Positions 24,757-35,603 are shown, numbered from the stretch's first letter. The stretch is 64,000 nt of DNA from Streptomyces roseoviridis (GCF_039535235.1 NZ_BAAAWU010000001.1:6327001-6391000); one strand, 5' to 3'. Notes: generated by a model not told the origin, from the letters alone. Numbers and translations are program-made.

Positions 24757-25871
24757 GTCTGCTTCCCCTGCTCTTCGCCGTCCTGCTGGTCCTGGCCAAC
24801 GGGTTCTTCGTCGGCGCGGAGTTCGCGCTGGTCTCCGTGCGGCGCAGCCAGATCGAGCCGCTGGGCGGCAAGCGGGCCCGCCAGGTCCTCCACGGCCTGG
24901 AGAACCTGCCGCAGATGATGGCCGCCGCACAGTTCGGCATCACCGTCTGCTCGCTGACGCTCGGCGCCGTCGCCGAGCCGACCGTGGCACGGCTGCTCGA
25001 ACCCGTCTTCCACGCCGTGGGCGTGCCGGAGGGCCTGATCCATCCGCTCGGGTACGTGCTCGCGCTCGCCGCGGTGGTCTTCCTCCACCTGGTGATCGGC
25101 GAGATGGTCCCGAAGAACCTCGCCATGGCCGACCCCGAGCGGACCGCGCTGTGGCTCGCCCCCGCCCTCGTCGGCTTCGCCCGGCTCTGCCGGCCGGTGA
25201 CCCGCGCGCTGGGCGCCTGCGCCCGGGTCGTCCTGCGCGCCTTCGGGGTCGAGCCGAAGGACGAGGTGGAGGCGGTCTTCACCAGTACCCAGCTGGGCCG
25301 GCTCGTCGAGGACGCCGGCCAGGCCGGGCTCCTCGACCCGGCCGAACAGGAGCGCCTGGAGGACGCCCTGGAGCTGGGCACCCGCCCGGTGACGGACGTC
25401 CTCATCCCCTCGGCCTCGCTGGTGACGGTCCCCCCGTCCGTCACCCCGCGCGAGATCGAGGAGCTGACGGTCAGGACCGGCTACTCCCGCTTCCCCGTAC
25501 GTGGCGAGGGTCGGGGCGGCGCCTTCATGGGCTTCGTGCACGTGAAGGACGTCCTCGACCTGGAGGAGGAGGAACGGGCGGTGCCCCAGCAGGTCTGGCG
25601 GCCGATGGCCACCCTCCGGGCCGAGCTGCCGCTGGACGACGCGCTCACGGTGATGCGCCGGGCCGCGACCCATCTGGCCCAGGTGGCGGACGCCTCGGGG
25701 CGGGTGCTCGGCCTCGTCGCCCTGGAGGACGTCCTGGAGACGCTGGTGGGCGAGGTCCGCGACCCGGCCCACCGGGTGGCGTCGCCACCGCGTCCGTCTG
25801 CGCAGGGGCAGTCGCCCCAGGCCCAGTCGCCGTCGCAGCCGTCGAGGCCGGCGGAGGCGCTGACGCGCTGA
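24753..25871 (+). CDS. CNNM-family protein, short form
   Basis: A 372-residue paralogue of the upstream gene. It has the same CNNM membrane domain (LANGFFVGAEFALVSV, GEMVPKNLAMA) and a CBS pair (about residues 205-335), but it stops soon after LEDVLETLVGEVRD. The CorC/HlyC C-terminal domain is therefore missing and replaced by a Gln/Ser/Pro-rich tail. Tandem long and short pairs are common in Streptomyces and the 4-bp overlap suggests a stoichiometric complex. The predicted role is divalent cation transport or its regulation. Confidence 0.88.
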   Translation: MSLLPLLFAVLLVLANGFFVGAEFALVSVRRSQIEPLGGKRARQVLHGLENLPQMMAAAQFGITVCSLTLGAVAEPTVARLLEPVFHAVGVPEGLIHPLGYVLALAAVVFLHLVIGEMVPKNLAMADPERTALWLAPALVGFARLCRPVTRALGACARVVLRAFGVEPKDEVEAVFTSTQLGRLVEDAGQAGLLDPAEQERLEDALELGTRPVTDVLIPSASLVTVPPSVTPREIEELTVRTGYSRFPVRGEGRGGAFMGFVHVKDVLDLEEEERAVPQQVWRPMATLRAELPLDDALTVMRRAATHLAQVADASGRVLGLVALEDVLETLVGEVRDPAHRVASPPRPSAQGQSPQAQSPSQPSRPAEALTR

Positions 25872-25880
25872 GCGGGCGCG

Positions 25881-26088
25881 GGATCCGATATCCACGATCC
25901 GATGCGCCATCCTGGATATCGGATCCTGGATATCGGATCCTGGATATCGGATCTTGGATCCGATCCGATCCGCATCGGTCCGCGGACGTGGATCCCGGAT
26001 CCTGGATCCTCAATCCAAGGTCCCGGATCCAGGATCCAAGGTCCCGGATCCTGGATCCGATCCGTGGACCGGCCCCCGCGTCGGATCC
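25881..26088. repeat. GGATCC-rich repeat cluster
   Basis: About 208 bp between the stop codons of convergent genes contain about twelve GGATCC words. Visible structure includes a 14-bp tandem unit GGATCCTGGATATC (25921-25934 and 25935-25948, with partial copies on both sides) and an 18-bp unit ATCCAAGGTCCCGGATCC at 26013-26030 and 26034-26051. Because GGATCC and GATATC are self-complementary, the block can fold many ways. It is markedly less GC-rich than its surroundings. A small related cluster lies at 40523-40549. No ORF here looks coding. Confidence 0.85.
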
Positions 26089-26093
26089 CCCCG

Positions 26094-27989
26094 TCAGATC
26101 CCCGGCGGTTCCTGCGGGCCGCGGTTCGCCGGACCGCGGCCCGACAGCACCTCCCCGTACGCCTGCATCAGATCCGGCAGCCGCAGCGTGGCGAGGTCCT
26201 CGCGGTTCGGGGTGCCCGGGTAACCGGACAGCCGCAGATCGCGGTAGGCGCAGGACTTCTCGTACAGGGTGCGCAGGAAGCGGCCGTTGCCGAGTTCGTC
26301 GATCCAGCCCTGCTCGACGACGTGCGCGCTGATCGAGCGCAGCTCGTCGAGGGCCTCCTCGTCCCAGCCGTCGCCGTTGGCGGCGGCCAGCACCTCGCCG
26401 ATCGCCGTGAGCTCGCGGGGGCGGTACGAGGGGAAGTCCACCCGGGTCGTGAAGCGGGAGGACAGCCCGGGATTGGTCGCGAGGAGCCGGTCCATCCCCT
26501 CGGGATAGCCGGCCAGGATCACGACCAGGTGGTCGCGGTTGTCCTCGGCGCGCTTCAGGAGGACCTGGAGGGCCTCGTCGCCGTAGGCGTCGCCCTTGCT
26601 GTAGCCGGTGTTGGAGAGCGAGTACGCCTCGTCGACGAAGAGCACCCCGCCGACCGCCGAGTCGATCAGCTCGTTGGCCTTGACCGCGGTCTGGCCCAGG
26701 AACTCGCCGACCAGGTCGGCCCGCTGCGCCTCCACCAGATGGTCGCCGCCGAGCAGCCCGAGTGCGTAGAAGACCCGGCCGAGGATGCGGGCCACCGTGG
26801 TCTTCCCGGTGCCGGAGGGGCCGGAGAAGACGAAGTGCCGTTTCGGCGGCTGGACCGGAAGGCCCTGCCCCGCTCGCAGCCGGGCCATCTCCAGCTGCGC
26901 CGACAGCGCCTTCACCTGTCGCTTGACCGGCTCCATGCCGACCATCCGCTCCAGCTCCGCGAGCGCCTCCGCCAGCAGCGCCGGGTCCGTGGGGCTTGCC
27001 GGGAAGCGCGACGGCACCGGCTGCCGTGGGACCGCCGCCTTCTGGCGCACCACGTCCGGCGGCTCCGGAGGAGCGGGCGCGGGCGGCGGGGCGGCCTCCG
27101 GCTTCAGGAGCAGGCCGTCACCGGCCGGGACGTCCGGGTCGGCGCGCTCGCCGTCCACCGTGTCCTGGCCGAGCCCTCCGTACATCGCGGGCGCGAGCCC
27201 CATCGGGTCGTCCGGCCCCTCGAAGCCGTCGTACTCGGCGATGGCCGCGAGCCGGGCCGCCGTGTCCATGAAGGACGGGTCGATCCGGTGCACCGCCCGG
27301 TACAGGGGCAGCGCGGCGGCGGTCCGGCCGGTGCCCTCGTGCGCCCGGGCCAGCCAGTAGCGCAGTTCCTTGCGCTGCGGCTGCTCGCTGCGGCAGCGCA
27401 TGAGTGCCGTGGAGAGGAGCGGCTCCGCCTGCCCGTACATCTCCAGACGCACCCGGGCCATGCCGCCGAAAAGCCCCGCCTCGATGCCGAGCATCGGGTC
27501 GTCGACCAGCGGCTCGGTGTGCCGCACCAGCTGCTCCCAGTCCTTGACCAGATACGAGCGGCAGGCGTGCAGGAAGCGGACCTGGGGGTCGGTGTCGACG
27601 GGCGGCAGGCCGGCGAGCGCCCGGTCGAGCTCGGGGACGTGACGTCCGTCGAGCCAGTGCGAGGCGTGCGCGAGCAGCAGATCGCGCGGGCTCTCCAGCA
27701 CCGGCTGCACCCACCAGCCCAGCCAGTACCAGGAGTTCAGGTTCCTTCGGTGCCGGGCCCGCTGCTCGCCGAACCGCTCGCGGTTGCGGTACATCCGCAA
27801 CAGCGCGGTCGTGGTGTCGACCCGCAGCGCGTGCAGACCGAGCCAGCCGTCGGCCATGCCGGGATCGATGCGCACCGCCGTACGGAACTCCTCCTCGGCC
27901 TGCGGATAGGCGCCCATCGTGTAGGCGTCGACTCCGCGCAGCCAGGCGAGCTCGGCGGGGGCATGCGTGCCCTGTGTGCCGAAGTCCAT
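26094..27989 (-). CDS. TPR/AAA+ ATPase (CbxX/EccA/SpoVK-like)
   Basis: A 631-residue protein. Residues 1-270 are helical and TPR-like (for example PQAEEEFRTAVRIDPGMADG and LPLYRAVHRIDPSF). A Pro/Ala linker follows, then a CbxX/CfqX-type AAA+ module with Walker A GPSGTGKTT, Walker B VLFVDEAYSL and sensor/arginine-finger region LSSRFTTRVDFPSYRP. EccA proteins of type VII secretion share this layout, but no other secretion gene is nearby, so the role is open. The start is ATG 27987-27989, which restores a short N-terminus before the first TPR. It is convergent with the CNNM pair. Confidence 0.88.
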   Translation of the reverse strand: MDFGTQGTHAPAELAWLRGVDAYTMGAYPQAEEEFRTAVRIDPGMADGWLGLHALRVDTTTALLRMYRNRERFGEQRARHRRNLNSWYWLGWWVQPVLESPRDLLLAHASHWLDGRHVPELDRALAGLPPVDTDPQVRFLHACRSYLVKDWEQLVRHTEPLVDDPMLGIEAGLFGGMARVRLEMYGQAEPLLSTALMRCRSEQPQRKELRYWLARAHEGTGRTAAALPLYRAVHRIDPSFMDTAARLAAIAEYDGFEGPDDPMGLAPAMYGGLGQDTVDGERADPDVPAGDGLLLKPEAAPPPAPAPPEPPDVVRQKAAVPRQPVPSRFPASPTDPALLAEALAELERMVGMEPVKRQVKALSAQLEMARLRAGQGLPVQPPKRHFVFSGPSGTGKTTVARILGRVFYALGLLGGDHLVEAQRADLVGEFLGQTAVKANELIDSAVGGVLFVDEAYSLSNTGYSKGDAYGDEALQVLLKRAEDNRDHLVVILAGYPEGMDRLLATNPGLSSRFTTRVDFPSYRPRELTAIGEVLAAANGDGWDEEALDELRSISAHVVEQGWIDELGNGRFLRTLYEKSCAYRDLRLSGYPGTPNREDLATLRLPDLMQAYGEVLSGRGPANRGPQEPPGI

Positions 27990-28155
27990 TCGGGTCCCCC
28001 ACAACCGTCTACACGTGGACGGGAATTGACCGCACCGAGGGGCATCGTACCTGCGCAGGGGGTGCGTGAAGAGGGAGAAGGAGCCGATCGGCCGTGACCG
28101 ACGCGATCCGCCGACGGCTCGCGCGCCGTGACCCTCGGTGAGCGTGAGGGCAGAA

Positions 28156-28193
28156 CGAAGCCCCCGATCACGGGGGAACAACCGGGGGCTTCG
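28156..28193. terminator. Nested hairpins upstream of the AAA+ ATPase gene
   Basis: CGAAGCCCCC (28156-28165) pairs with GGGGGCTTCG (28184-28193). The same left-arm C5 tract can instead pair with a nearer G5 tract at 28172-28176, giving a shorter competing hairpin. It lies between the end of the kinase-like gene (28297) and the ATPase start (27989), both on the minus strand. This fits a terminator for the former or an attenuator for the latter. The rest of the 307-bp gap shows no RNA gene. Confidence 0.6.
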
Positions 28194-28296
28194 CGTCCGC
28201 GGCGGCCCCGAAGAGCCGCACATTGAGAACGTAAGACCTCTACGCCCCTTGGGTCAAGCCGAGTTGGGGCACTTGCGGAAGTGGAGTTCCGCCGGC

Positions 28297-28926
28297 TCAG
28301 TTTGCGGCCGAGGAGTCCTCACGGTGGGTGATGATCTGGTGCGGACCTGCTGCCACAGAAGGTCCCGGAAGGCACTCGTACCCCTCGGCTCGCTCCCGTA
28401 CCAACGTATCGGCGAACGGCCGCGAGGGGTTCGCCGCGAAATGGCGAGTCTCCGCCACCGTCCAGCCGTCCCAGAAAGAGGAGAGGGCGGGGCCGTCACG
28501 ACGCCGGCCGCGCACCCAGGACGCCTCGGGACCGCGCTCCATCCACAGCAGCCCCGCCAGGAACGGCCGCAGCTCCCGCCGCCCGGCCCCCACGCCCTCC
28601 ACCAGCACCACCGGTGCCGGGGGAAGCTCCCTGGGCGGTCCGAAGGCGCGCAGATTCCAGTCGTACGGGTGATACAGCGCCGTCTCGCCCCGGGAGAGCG
28701 GCCCGATCACCTGGTCGAGCATCCGGCCCGTCCACGCGAAGAGCTCGGCGTGGGTGGCGAGGTCGTCGAGGTGCAGGACCGGGGCCCCGCCGAGAGCCGC
28801 GGCGAGCCGGGCGGCGAGCGTGGACTTGCCGGAGCCCGCGTGGCCGTCGACCGCGACGAGCCGCACCGGACCGCAGGAGGGCGGCAGCCGGCGCAGGCGG
28901 GCGGCCACGCGGTCCAGGTCGTTCAT
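28297..28926 (-). CDS. P-loop nucleoside/uridine kinase-like protein
   Basis: A 209-residue P-loop NTPase. Walker A is GHAGSGKST (about residues 28-36), preceded by RLVAVD; HLDDLATHAELFAW and LVEGVGAGRRELRPF correspond to the substrate-binding and Walker B regions of uridine kinase/CMP-kinase-like proteins. A lid arginine region, RGRRRDGPALSSFWDGW, follows. The phosphate acceptor is not determined; true uridine kinases are longer in this part. The start ATG 28924-28926 gives MNDLDRVAARLRRL. Confidence 0.8.
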   Translation of the reverse strand: MNDLDRVAARLRRLPPSCGPVRLVAVDGHAGSGKSTLAARLAAALGGAPVLHLDDLATHAELFAWTGRMLDQVIGPLSRGETALYHPYDWNLRAFGPPRELPPAPVVLVEGVGAGRRELRPFLAGLLWMERGPEASWVRGRRRDGPALSSFWDGWTVAETRHFAANPSRPFADTLVRERAEGYECLPGPSVAAGPHQIITHREDSSAAN

Positions 28927-29112
28927 GGCCCCCAGGGTAGGCGAGCCGACGGGAGCGGGACGCCGCAGGTCAGCGCCGCCCGCGGCGTCATCGGTCGAGA
29001 CCAATATTGCTCGGGCGGCACGCGGCGAATCGCTGGCAGAACGCGTCCGCGAGCCGCGATAGTGGGCGCGCAGCCCGTCCGTTCGCCACCACCGACTGGA
29101 GGGTCACCGCCC

Positions 29113-30519
29113 ATGCCCCCTTCCCCCGCCTCGGCCCCCCGCAGAACCGTCCTCGCCGCGCTCGCGGCCGCCGCTGGCACCGCCGCGACCGCGGCCACCG
29201 CGGCACCCGCCGCCGCGCTGACCGGTGCCTGCTCCGACCCCGCGACCTGCCCCGACGAGGCCGGGGGCGACCACGCCCCGGCGCCCGGCGGCCCGGTCGA
29301 CAACCGCTTCTGGCACACGTACACCGACTGGCGCTGCGGCACCGCCGCCGGCACCCGGGCCGTCGCCGGCCACCGCCCCGCCCTGGTCATCGACACCCCG
29401 GCCGGCCGCACCGACTACACCGACCCGCACACCGGCCGCACGGCCGCCTGGGAGTACGCGGTGTGGACCTCGCCCGTCCACACCTCCGCCGTCCCCGCCA
29501 CCGAGGTCGTCACCTCCTGGAACGCCCACACCCCGCCCGGCACCTGGCTCCAGGCCGAACTGGCCGGCACCTACGGCGACGGCACCGGGACGCCGTGGTT
29601 CGTGATGGGCCGCTGGGCCGCCGGCGACACCGACATCCGCCGCACCTCGGTCGACGACCAGAGCGACGGCAGGGCCTCCGTCTGGACCGACACCCTCTCC
29701 GTCGACGACCCGGCGAGCGGCCTGAGGCTCGTCTCGTACCGGCTGCGCGTCACCCTGTACCGCAGGCCCGGCACGACCCTGACCCCCGTGGTGTGGCGGC
29801 TCGGCGCGATGGCCTCGGACGTCCCGGACCGGTTCACCGTGCCCCCCTCCGAGCCCGGCCTCGACCACGAGCTGATCGTGCCGCGCTACTCGCAGAACAC
29901 CCACATCGGCCAGTACCCGGAGTACGACAACGGCGGCGAGGCGTGGTGCAGCCCCACCTCCTCGCAGATGATCGTCGAGTACTGGGGCCGGCGGCCCTCG
30001 CCCGCCGACCTGGCGTGGGTGGACCCGGCCTTCGCCGACCCCCAGGTCTGCCACGCGGCCCGCTTCACCTACGACCACCAGTACGCGGGCTGCGGCAACT
30101 GGACCTTCAACGCCGCCTACGCCGCCACCTACCCCGACATGAACGCGGTCGTGACCCGCCTGCGCTCCCTCACCGACCTGGAGACCCTGATCGGGGCCGG
30201 AATTCCGGCCATCACCTCCCAGTCCTTCCGCAAGGAGGAACTGACCGGGGCGGGATACGGCACCTCCGGCCACCTCATGACCGTGATCGGCTTCACCGCG
30301 GACGGCGACGTGATCGCCAACGACCCGGCCTCGCCCAGCAACGAGGCGGTCCGCCGGGTCTACCGGCGGCGCGAGTGGGAGAGCATCTGGCTGCGCACCA
30401 AGCGCTACAACGCCGCCGGCAAAGTGGTGTCCGGCACAGGCGGGGTCTGCTACCTCTTCTTCCCCGACCGGCCGACTCCCGCCCAGCGCAAGGCGCTTGC
30501 CGCCGTCGGCGTCCGCTGA
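29113..30519 (+). CDS. Secreted C39-like cysteine peptidase
   Basis: A 468-residue exported protein. The N-terminus carries twin arginines (PRRTVLAALAAAAG) before an Ala-rich hydrophobic core, consistent with Tat export and cleavage near residue 37. Residues 60-255 form a beta-rich domain; residues 255-460 form a papain-like C39_2 domain with nucleophile Cys279 (GEAWCSPTSSQM), His387 (GHLMTVIGF) and Asp404 (ANDPAS). Substrate is unknown; it may process a secreted or wall-bound peptide. The ATG lies 13 bases after GGAGGG, an unusually long gap, so the start carries some doubt. Confidence 0.85.
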   Translation: MPPSPASAPRRTVLAALAAAAGTAATAATAAPAAALTGACSDPATCPDEAGGDHAPAPGGPVDNRFWHTYTDWRCGTAAGTRAVAGHRPALVIDTPAGRTDYTDPHTGRTAAWEYAVWTSPVHTSAVPATEVVTSWNAHTPPGTWLQAELAGTYGDGTGTPWFVMGRWAAGDTDIRRTSVDDQSDGRASVWTDTLSVDDPASGLRLVSYRLRVTLYRRPGTTLTPVVWRLGAMASDVPDRFTVPPSEPGLDHELIVPRYSQNTHIGQYPEYDNGGEAWCSPTSSQMIVEYWGRRPSPADLAWVDPAFADPQVCHAARFTYDHQYAGCGNWTFNAAYAATYPDMNAVVTRLRSLTDLETLIGAGIPAITSQSFRKEELTGAGYGTSGHLMTVIGFTADGDVIANDPASPSNEAVRRVYRRREWESIWLRTKRYNAAGKVVSGTGGVCYLFFPDRPTPAQRKALAAVGVR

Positions 30520-30604
30520 CGCGTCCGCGCCTCCCCGGGGCGAGCGACGGCGGCGTGATCTGCGTCGCTGCCCCGGGCCCGGGCGGCCTGGCACGCTGAG
30601 CGCC

Positions 30605-30751
30605 ATGACCGCGACCTCTCACGCCGCCGCCCGTGCCCGCGTCCGCACCGGCGGCCCGAAGACCGACGGACCGAAGGTCCTGGAGCACCTCCTCGGCTGG
30701 ACCCTGGTGATCGTCCTGGCCATGTTCGTCACCCAGGCCGGCCTGATGTGA
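30605..30751 (+). CDS. Small SCO1431-like membrane protein
   Basis: A 48-residue protein with a basic N-terminus (ARARVRTGGPKTDGPKVLEH) and one hydrophobic C-terminal segment, GWTLVIVLAMFVTQAGLM. It matches my memory of the small Streptomyces family named after SCO1431, of unknown function. It has a plausible ATG at 30605, 85 bp after the C39-like peptidase, and ends 245 bp before the acyl-CoA dehydrogenase. Confidence 0.7.
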   Translation: MTATSHAAARARVRTGGPKTDGPKVLEHLLGWTLVIVLAMFVTQAGLM

Positions 30752-30995
30752 CGAGCTGAGCCCCGGCCGGACGTGCCCCCGGTCAGGGGGGCCCGCCGCC
30801 GCCCCGCACGGGCGGCGCGGTCCGGGCCGGTCGCCCGCACCGGCCGGGCCCGCCCTCGGGCCGTGAGCGGGCGCCGCCGAACGGGCATACTCCACCCGCC
30901 ACCGCCGCCTGCCGACCCCGCGCCCGGCCGTCTCCGGGGCAGCATCGGCGCAGTGCCCCGGCCCGAGGGGCCGCGAGAGGGAGGAGTGCGCCGCC

Positions 30996-32168
<1,173 letters not shown>

Positions 32169-32769
32169 CGCGTACGGTGCGGTCGGCCCAGACGGGGCCG
32201 GCGGCGAGGCGGCTCCATTCCTGGTCGCGGTGGCCCGGCAGGGTCCTGCCGTGGCTGGCCCACAGGTGGAGCATCGCGGTGTAGATCGGGGGGTCGCCGA
32301 GGTGTCCGGCCGAGGGCGCCTGGTGTGCCGCGGGAGCGCTCGTCTGCCTGGCGGCGGGGGAGTCCGGTGCGGCGGCGGGGCCGGGCACGGGGGTGGGCAC
32401 CGGCACCGGTACAGGGGGCGGCAGCGGCGCGGAAACCTCGCGCTGAACCGATTCTTCAAAGTGCGGCCCGGACTGTCGATGCCGGCCGTATCCGCTGGGT
32501 GTCGTATACAGCGTGGTCATGCCGGGACCAACGCTTCGGCCCGCCCCGCGGTCACCGCCCGGGACCGTAGAGCGGAAGTTCGAGGCGTCCCCGGCCATCC
32601 TCCGGGCCGGTCAGGGCCGCCCGCCCCCTCCGTCCCGCCCGTCCGGCGTGACGCGCCGTCAGGTCCGCGCTACGCCCCCGCAGGGGCCTCGGAGCGCCAC
32701 GGCGGCCCGGTCCTGCACCACGCCGGCCTCGCGGCGATGGTGCAGGGGTGCTGCCGGTGGGGGCCGGGG

Positions 32770-33138
32770 TCAGGCCGCGCGGCGCAGCTGGGTGCGCTTG
32801 ATCGGCCGCGAGCCGGGACCGCCGACGTGCGAGAACGGCTGCGTCCGCCAGTCCAGGCCCTGGGGGAGCGTCAGGAGCAGGGCGGTGTCCTGCTCCTGGA
32901 CCTCCAGGGTCTCGTCCGCAGGGCGCGTGTCGGCGGCGGACCGGCCGGTGCCGGTGCAGACCGTCAGGACGAAGGGGTTCCACGGCGTCGGGCAGAGCGC
33001 GTGCTCCGGCAGGACGTCCTCGTCCGCCAGCAGCGCGATCGGCTGCTCGCAGTCCGGGCAGATCACCCGGTACATCTCAAAGGTGTCGTACGCGTCGAAC
33101 TCGTCGGACGTGTCGACGGAATCAACAGGCTCCTGCAT
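32770..33138 (-). CDS. Small protein with CPxC-like zinc-ribbon half
   Basis: A 122-residue acidic protein. After an Asp/Glu-rich start (VDTSDEFDAYDTFEMY) it shows VICPDCEQPIALL and later HALCPTPW, so three cysteines and a histidine could bind one zinc. The C-terminal third is basic (RPIKRTQLRRAA). No family recognised. ATG 33136-33138 follows a purine-rich GGGGGAGA. It is divergent from an Lrp-type regulator across 225 bp. Confidence 0.72.
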   Translation of the reverse strand: MQEPVDSVDTSDEFDAYDTFEMYRVICPDCEQPIALLADEDVLPEHALCPTPWNPFVLTVCTGTGRSAADTRPADETLEVQEQDTALLLTLPQGLDWRTQPFSHVGGPGSRPIKRTQLRRAA

Positions 33139-33363
33139 GGAGAATCTCCCCCTCGGAACGGGTCGGCCGGATCTGGGTGGCCTCGACCACAGCAAGCAAT
33201 TCCCATACGGCCCACCGCATAACCGTGAGGTCACGCTCCAGCCGCCGCAAATCCTGTGGCGTTCGTCACATGCCGCTCGCAGGTGCCCCATGGATGCCCA
33301 AACTCTGGGATACGGCGCCCTCCCGACTGTGCCCCCGACCCTCCGTGGCAATAGGGTCACCGC

Positions 33364-33804
33364 ATGGAGGAGCTGGATCGTCAGATCGTCGAGTTGCTCG
33401 TCAAGGACGGGCGCATGAGCTACACCGACCTGGGCAAGGCCACCGGCCTGTCCACCTCGGCCGTACATCAGCGCGTCCGCCGCCTGGAGCAGCGCGGAGT
33501 CATCCGCGGTTACGCCGCCGTCGTCGATCCGGAGGCCGTCGGCCTGCCGCTCACGGCCTTCATCTCGGTGAAACCCTTCGACCCCAGCGCCCCCGACGAC
33601 ACCCCCGACCGGCTCGCCGACATCCCCGAGATCGAGGCGTGCCACAGCGTCGCGGGGGAGGAGAACTACATCCTCAAGGTGCGCGTCGCCACGCCGCTGG
33701 AACTCGAGCACCTGCTCAGCCGCATCCGCTCCCAGGCCCACGTCTCCAGCCGCACCACGGTCGTCCTGTCGACCCCGTACGAGGCCAGGCCGCCCCGCAT
33801 CTAG
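33364..33804 (+). CDS. Lrp/AsnC-family transcriptional regulator
   Basis: A 146-residue protein with an N-terminal HTH (MEELDRQIVELLVKDGRMSY, then TSAVHQRVRRLEQRGVIRGY) and a C-terminal RAM domain (PEIEACHSVAGEENYILKVRV). This is the second member of the family in the window and is distinct from the one at 5385. The amidohydrolase gene starts 79 bp downstream on the same strand and is a candidate target. Confidence 0.92.
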   Translation: MEELDRQIVELLVKDGRMSYTDLGKATGLSTSAVHQRVRRLEQRGVIRGYAAVVDPEAVGLPLTAFISVKPFDPSAPDDTPDRLADIPEIEACHSVAGEENYILKVRVATPLELEHLLSRIRSQAHVSSRTTVVLSTPYEARPPRI

Positions 33805-33883
33805 CACCCGCCCGGCACCCGTCCCGGGCCGGGCCGGGGCCCCGGCGGACGAACCGCGTCCCCTCAGGTCCTAGCCTGGTCGC

Positions 33884-35494
33884 ATGAGCGCGTACGAACA
33901 CCGCACCGTGCTGCTGCGCGGTGGAGAAGTCCACAGCCCCGCCGACCCCTTCGCCACCGCCATGGTCGTGGAGCGCGGACACGTCGCCTGGGTGGGCTCG
34001 GAGGGCGCGGCCGACGCCTTCGCCTCCGGCGTGGACGAGGTGGTCGACCTCGACGGCGCGCTCGTCACCCCCGCCTTCGTCGACGCCCACGTGCACACGA
34101 CCGCCACCGGCCTCGCGCTCACCGGGCTCGACCTGTCCGCCGCCGCCTCGCTCACCGAGGCGGCGGACGCGATCCGCGCCCACGCCGCCGCCCGCCCGGC
34201 CGACCGCATCCTCATCGGCCACGGCTGGGACGCCGCCCGCTGGCCGGAGCGTCGCCCGCTCACCCGTGCCGAGCTGGACGACCTCACCGGCGGCCGACCG
34301 CTCTACCTCACCCGCATCGACGTCCACTCCGCCGTCGTCACCACCGCCCTGCTCGACCTCGTGCCCGGCGTCCGCGCGCTCACCGGCTTCCACGACGGGC
34401 AGCCCCTCACCGGTGACGCCCACCACGCCGTCCGCGCCGCCGCCTACGCCGCGCTCTCCCCGAGCCAGCGCACCGAGGCCCAGCGCGCCGCCCGGCAGCA
34501 CGCCGCCTCCCTCGGCATCGGCACCCTGCACGAGTGCGGCGGCCCGGAGATCTCCTCGGAGGACGACTTCACCGGACTGCTCGACCTCGCCCGCAGCGAG
34601 CCCGGACCCCGGGTCGTCGGCTACTGGGCCGACCTCGACGTCGAGCGGGCCCGCGCCCTCGGCGCCCTCGGCGCGGCCGGCGACCTCTTCGCCGACGGCT
34701 CCCTCGGCTCCCACACCGCCTGCCTGCACGAGCCGTACGCCGACAGTGCCGGCGCCGGCGTCGCCCACCTCGACGCGGACGCCGTCGCCGCCCATGTCGT
34801 CGCCTGCACCGAGGCGGGTCTCCAGGCCGGTTTCCACGCCATCGGCGACGCCGCCGTCGACGCGGTGGTCGACGGCGTCAGGACCGCCGCCGAGAAGCTG
34901 GGCCTCGCCCGGATCAGGGCCGCCCGCCACCGCGTCGAGCACGCGGAGATGCTCAGCCCCGAGTCGATCGCCGCCTTCGCCGAGCTGGGCCTGACCGCCT
35001 CCGTGCAGCCGGCCTTCGACGCGTACTGGGGCGGCGCGGACGGCATGTACGCCGACCGTCTCGGCGCCGAGCGGGCCCGCACCCTCAACCCGTACGCCGC
35101 CCTGCTGCGGGCCGGTGTGCCGCTCGCCTTCGGATCCGACAGCCCGGTCACCCCGCTCGACCCGTGGGGGACCGTGCGCGCCGCCGCCTTCCACCGCACG
35201 CCCGAGCACCGGATCTCCGTCCGCGCCGCCTTCACCGCGCACACCCGGGGCGGCTGGCGCGCGGTCGGCCGCGACGACGCGGGCACGCTCGTGCCCGGCG
35301 CGCCGGCCGACTACGCGATCTGGCGCACCGGCGAGCTGGTGGTCCAGGCGCCGGACGACCGGGTGGCCCGATGGTCGACCGACCCCCGCTCCGGGACGCC
35401 CGGTCTGCCCGATCTGTCCCCCGGTGGCGAGCTGCCCGTCTGCCTGCGGACCGTCGTCTTCGGGCAGACGGTGTTCGTCCGGCCGAACGAGTGA
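33884..35494 (+). CDS. Metal-dependent amidohydrolase (YtcJ-like)
   Basis: A 536-residue TIM-barrel hydrolase of the amidohydrolase superfamily. Metal-binding motif 1 is VDAHVHTTATG; later elements are the DGSLGSHTA strand, HAIGDAAVD and RVEHAEM (histidines of strands 5 and 6), and FGSDSPVTPLDPW with the catalytic Asp on strand 8. This is the subgroup with YtcJ and N-substituted formamide deformylase (Amidohydro_3). The natural amide or formamide substrate is unknown. ATG 33884. Confidence 0.88.
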   Translation: MSAYEHRTVLLRGGEVHSPADPFATAMVVERGHVAWVGSEGAADAFASGVDEVVDLDGALVTPAFVDAHVHTTATGLALTGLDLSAAASLTEAADAIRAHAAARPADRILIGHGWDAARWPERRPLTRAELDDLTGGRPLYLTRIDVHSAVVTTALLDLVPGVRALTGFHDGQPLTGDAHHAVRAAAYAALSPSQRTEAQRAARQHAASLGIGTLHECGGPEISSEDDFTGLLDLARSEPGPRVVGYWADLDVERARALGALGAAGDLFADGSLGSHTACLHEPYADSAGAGVAHLDADAVAAHVVACTEAGLQAGFHAIGDAAVDAVVDGVRTAAEKLGLARIRAARHRVEHAEMLSPESIAAFAELGLTASVQPAFDAYWGGADGMYADRLGAERARTLNPYAALLRAGVPLAFGSDSPVTPLDPWGTVRAAAFHRTPEHRISVRAAFTAHTRGGWRAVGRDDAGTLVPGAPADYAIWRTGELVVQAPDDRVARWSTDPRSGTPGLPDLSPGGELPVCLRTVVFGQTVFVRPNE

Positions 35495-35603
35495 CGTAAG
35501 GGCATTCCCCACCGCCGTCCGGCTCCCGCCGGGCTCGCCCGCGACCTGCGGATCTTTGCGGCCGCTGTGCAGAGACGGTTCATCACCGCAGGTCAAACGG
35601 CTG

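Noticed and set aside
25881..26088. CRISPR array
   Set aside because: Units are short and contiguous without unique spacers of constant size; no cas gene is nearby.
28193..28296. tRNA or small RNA gene
   Set aside because: No cloverleaf or T-loop sequence could be fitted on either strand; only terminator-like hairpins are seen.
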